Source: Labrenzia sp. DG1229 (GTDB taxonomy: Bacteria; Pseudomonadota; Alphaproteobacteria; Rhizobiales; Stappiaceae). Taken from it: 64,000 nucleotides of DNA. Position numbers and translations under genes: made by a program. Below are positions 61,615 to 64,000 of this stretch, one piece after another. Every line of letters starts with the position of its first letter. Position 1 is the stretch's first letter. Below the pieces are notes generated by a model. It saw only the letters and a list, made by a program, of their open reading frames with translations. It was not told the DNA's origin and did no database searches. The DNA is taken from positions 137,965 to 201,964 of the forward strand of contig NZ_KI928950.1 in the NCBI RefSeq assembly GCF_000521215.1, read 5' to 3'.

Positions 61615-63576
61615 TCAGAAGTTGTTGATTGCCGTCCCCAATTGCTTGCGCAGTTCGGCAAGGCGTGCTTCGAGCCGCAGAGTTTCCTTGTCGAGCTCCT
61701 CGATCCTGGTTTCAGACGAGCCCAGTTTTTCAAGCGAGCGCTTATAAAGGTCCGACCCCGGAGACAGCGCCGAAAGGTTGGCACGGTGGCGCTGCTGATT
61801 GTTGATCTCCTCAGACTTTCCTTTGCGCGAAAATTGTATTTGTGACTGTACCTGCGTCCTCTCGGCCTGCATTTCAGCAAGGGCCCTCAGCTTGTCGGCA
61901 CTCTCCGTGTCGGGAACCCGTCGCACGAGGTTCAACAGGCCGATTTGGTCCGTGTTGAAAAGGGCGTGCCTTTCTTCCAGCGTCCGCTCCGCTTCCACGG
62001 TCGCCGCAACCGTCTCGCCCATTGGTACAGTGAATTTCAACCGGCGGTGTGTCTTGGTGGAATCCAGGTACTCGGGCGATGAAAAGCGCCAACCGTCCCG
62101 GCGGGGGTGTTCAATGATAACCTGACGATCACCGTCTGGAGCGCCGCTGACAGTGTAGACCGTCGTCGATCTTTCCTCGACGGTTGCCGTCAGTATGCCA
62201 CCGCTGACCTTGACCGACGTGATCTCCTGTGTCGGTTCGGTTTCCGTTGCCACCCTCACCTTGCGATCGGTCGCGAAACTCGCCATGCGAAGTTCACCAG
62301 CCGGCATCCCGTTGATCTGCGCATCGCCGACGTAACCTTCCTTTCTGTCGTAGACGGTCAGGATGCCCTTCGGCAGGCTGGAGTCTGTTTCATTCTTGAT
62401 CAGGATCGCTGCGATTGGGTGGTCAAGGCCACTCTCGGGCTGGAAGACCGACACGCTCTCGGCCGAAACAACCGCATCGACAATCGGCGCCGAAAGCGTT
62501 TCGCCGCTTTCCAGGTCAATCGCGTCAGGAAGCGCAAAGAACGCCGTTACTGCGCCTTCTTCCGCTTGTCCGACCTGAGCCTGCGCCATCGCCTCCTCCA
62601 TTGGTGGTGCAGCGGCATAAGCCACTCGCGCGCGGGCTTCATTGGCTCGCTTCATCAAGGCGTTGCCTGCGAACCCGTCTTGAAACCCCTCGATTGCGCC
62701 GCTGTCTGCCCTGGGCACATAGCCGCCGGCAACATCGACCGGCACTTCCGGTCTTTGCCGCCAGTAAAGATCATGCAAGCGCTGTTTCAGGGTGACCGGC
62801 GCTCCGGATGACAATTTCACCTGCACATTGTCCCAGTCTTCGCCACTTGCATTTTCAAGCACCGCCCAGGCCTGAAGCCGGGCCTTGTCCTCCGGCAGCA
62901 TGACAACCCGGTAGGCCGTCTTCCAGATCGGAGTCGGCACGACATAGGAGACGGAGACCTCGCGGGACCCCTCACCGGCAACCTTGATCGACACGGTTCT
63001 CGCACCATCCGACTTGCCGCTTCCGACGGCAGACAAGGCTCTTGAGACTTTCTGCTGGATATCATCGTCGAGAAACCGGATGACCGTGTCCGGCTCCAGA
63101 TCGACGCCGAGAATGCTCCCATCGCTTAAAATAGACGCCACGCTGACCTGTCCGTCATTGCCCTTGTTCTGCACCGACACGCCCATCACGAGGCCCTCGA
63201 CAAGGGTGCCCTGCTTTTCCAACTGGACACGTGTTCCCTGCAGTTTTGACAGCAGCGTTGCGGGCGACTGAAGATCTTCGGCGGCGAAGGGCAGGTTCTT
63301 GAACGTTTCGGCAAGCGGATTGGGACCCGGCAGAGAAAGGCCTTCGACAACACCCGTTGCATCGTAGACCACGATGCTTTTCAGAATATCGTTCACCTGT
63401 TCCAGCGGAACAGTCATCAATATCTCGCCGGTGCTGTCGATTTCCGCCTTGCGGACGATCTCGGCCAGACCGCCGGACGACAAGGTGATGCTCGTGATCG
63501 GGCCGTTTTCTTCCGCTTCGGCAAGGGCGGAAAAGGCGACACAGACAAAGGCAATTGCAGGCAAACGCATAATCAT
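61615..63576 (-). CDS. DUF4139 domain-containing exported protein
   Basis: The 653-residue protein has a signal peptide (MIMRLPAIAFVCVAFSALAEA) and a long beta-rich body with the DUF4139 region from about residue 210 (SVSYVVPTPIWKTAYRVVML). The C-terminus, about 80 residues, is a coiled coil (SSETRIEELDKETLRLEARL). Relatives occur in mucoidy-inhibitor MuiA-like proteins, but no function is established. ATG 63576 has a GGAG site, one codon after a TTG. It converges with the RTX locus. Confidence 0.85.
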   Translation of the reverse strand: MIMRLPAIAFVCVAFSALAEAEENGPITSITLSSGGLAEIVRKAEIDSTGEILMTVPLEQVNDILKSIVVYDATGVVEGLSLPGPNPLAETFKNLPFAAEDLQSPATLLSKLQGTRVQLEKQGTLVEGLVMGVSVQNKGNDGQVSVASILSDGSILGVDLEPDTVIRFLDDDIQQKVSRALSAVGSGKSDGARTVSIKVAGEGSREVSVSYVVPTPIWKTAYRVVMLPEDKARLQAWAVLENASGEDWDNVQVKLSSGAPVTLKQRLHDLYWRQRPEVPVDVAGGYVPRADSGAIEGFQDGFAGNALMKRANEARARVAYAAAPPMEEAMAQAQVGQAEEGAVTAFFALPDAIDLESGETLSAPIVDAVVSAESVSVFQPESGLDHPIAAILIKNETDSSLPKGILTVYDRKEGYVGDAQINGMPAGELRMASFATDRKVRVATETEPTQEITSVKVSGGILTATVEERSTTVYTVSGAPDGDRQVIIEHPRRDGWRFSSPEYLDSTKTHRRLKFTVPMGETVAATVEAERTLEERHALFNTDQIGLLNLVRRVPDTESADKLRALAEMQAERTQVQSQIQFSRKGKSEEINNQQRHRANLSALSPGSDLYKRSLEKLGSSETRIEELDKETLRLEARLAELRKQLGTAINNF

Positions 63577-63727
63577 CAAAACACTCCAACGCAGCTATTG
63601 GTGGCAGAGCGTCCTTGATAATTGCGGCCATAGTGGGAATGGCCAATAAATGCTGGTCATCGTAACGGTGCCTATGGTTATTGCCGTTTGGATCGTCATA
63701 TCCGAATGACCCGCAGCCTGGATTAAC

Positions 63728-63803
63728 GGGCGATTCAGCTCAACGGGAAGGCATGCCCTTCACACGGGACGGGGTACCGGTTCAATCCCGGGATCAACCT
63801 CCA
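63728..63803 (+). pseudogene. Decayed tRNA-Val(CAC)-like sequence
   Basis: A 76-base segment can be laid on the tRNA cloverleaf. The acceptor pairs are 5 of 7 (GGGCGAT with ATCAACC), the D arm is GCTC with an AGGC partner, the anticodon loop is TTCACAC (CAC, Val), the variable loop is GGGGT, the T loop is TTCAATC with a 4-of-5 stem, and CCA follows. The anticodon stem pairs only 3 of 5, and position 9 has an extra base. It is too defective to be an ordinary tRNA and looks like a remnant. Confidence 0.45.
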
Positions 63804-64000
63804 TTGCTCAATGGTGGCAATACCCTGGTCGCTCAGATACCCGATGCCTTTTCTCCCCTTGCGCGAACCGCCAGGTCGACCGGGATATTTTTTGCGAGAT
63901 CGACGGGTCCGTCTTCTCAAGTCACGCCTAGTAGCTTCTATGAAGTCGCATGCGATCCCATTTGTAGTAGATGCCAATTTCGGTTCCTCCCGAAACTCCC
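63804..64000. other. Right-edge segment without a supported gene
   Basis: An 80-codon minus-strand ORF (63735-63977) is very basic, overlaps the tRNA-like sequence and has no ribosome site. Nothing else is seen, and a gene entering from outside the window cannot be excluded. Confidence 0.3.

Noticed and set aside
63735..63977. 80-codon Arg-rich minus-strand ORF
   Set aside because: It overlaps the tRNA-like sequence, lacks a ribosome site and has no recognisable family.

Overview
The window is about 64 kb of chromosomal DNA from an alphaproteobacterium, most probably a marine Hyphomicrobiales of the Stappiaceae (Roseibium/Labrenzia/Stappia) type. The basis is the protein families: a type II (RibH2-like) lumazine synthase behind an FMN riboswitch, a DUF2865 protein, a CimA-GFA-CysS cluster, the rpiA-DUF2059-gor order with gph nearby, class II DAHP synthase, and GcvA/PuuE-type genes typical of rhizobial relatives. 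Class is confident and family is inference. Most of the window is dense core-genome housekeeping. No IS element, prophage, CRISPR array or intact tRNA was seen.

Left third (1-23 kb): a truncated winged-helix regulator at the edge and a 1 kb non-coding stretch come first. Then follow a VPLPA-CTERM exported protein, a PuuE-type allantoinase, a PadR/adaptor/RND efflux operon whose pump carries a roughly 230-residue membrane insertion, a fatty acid desaturase, a MarR-GNAT fusion behind a perfect 17-bp palindrome, a GNAT and an SDR enzyme, the psd-pssA phosphatidylethanolamine pair, a MORN-repeat protein, and a LysR regulator divergent from a small ORF with three TTCGAAA half-sites between them. 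An FMN riboswitch controls ribH. An ArsR regulator is linked to an Atm1-type ABC exporter, and a LysM protein follows.

Middle (23-46 kb): a LOG family hydrolase and a REC-REC-GGDEF cyclase come first. Next is the cysS-GFA-cimA-rarD cluster, then an L,D-transpeptidase, a BigR/SqrR-like repressor whose two cysteines are spaced exactly as in the persulfide sensors, CreA, an unusual metallo-beta-lactamase-fold protein with an acidic tail, MarR, and DUF2865. A nadE-MFS-gltX cluster, a Tat-exported flavin amine oxidase, a single-domain response regulator, class II DAHP synthase and a VIT-type metal transporter complete this part.

Right third (46-64 kb): a gamma-glutamylcyclotransferase-like gene is divergent from a class V aminotransferase broken by a one-base frameshift. 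Two tandem membrane diguanylate cyclases follow, then the rpiA-DUF2059-gor operon divergent from a soluble MCP-PilZ fusion and gph. The most unusual locus is at 57.2-61.5 kb. It has a low-GC leader with a perfect FNR/FixK box, a HlyC-type lysine acyltransferase in which the catalytic histidine position is tyrosine, and a giant RTX protein built from 18-residue (2 x 9) repeats. The RTX reading frame is broken once near 60.72 kb and ends in a two-tier hairpin. A DUF4139 protein and a decayed tRNA-Val(CAC)-like sequence close the window.

A c-di-GMP theme runs through it: three GGDEF proteins, all without a recognisable RxxD inhibitory site, and a PilZ-bearing chemoreceptor.
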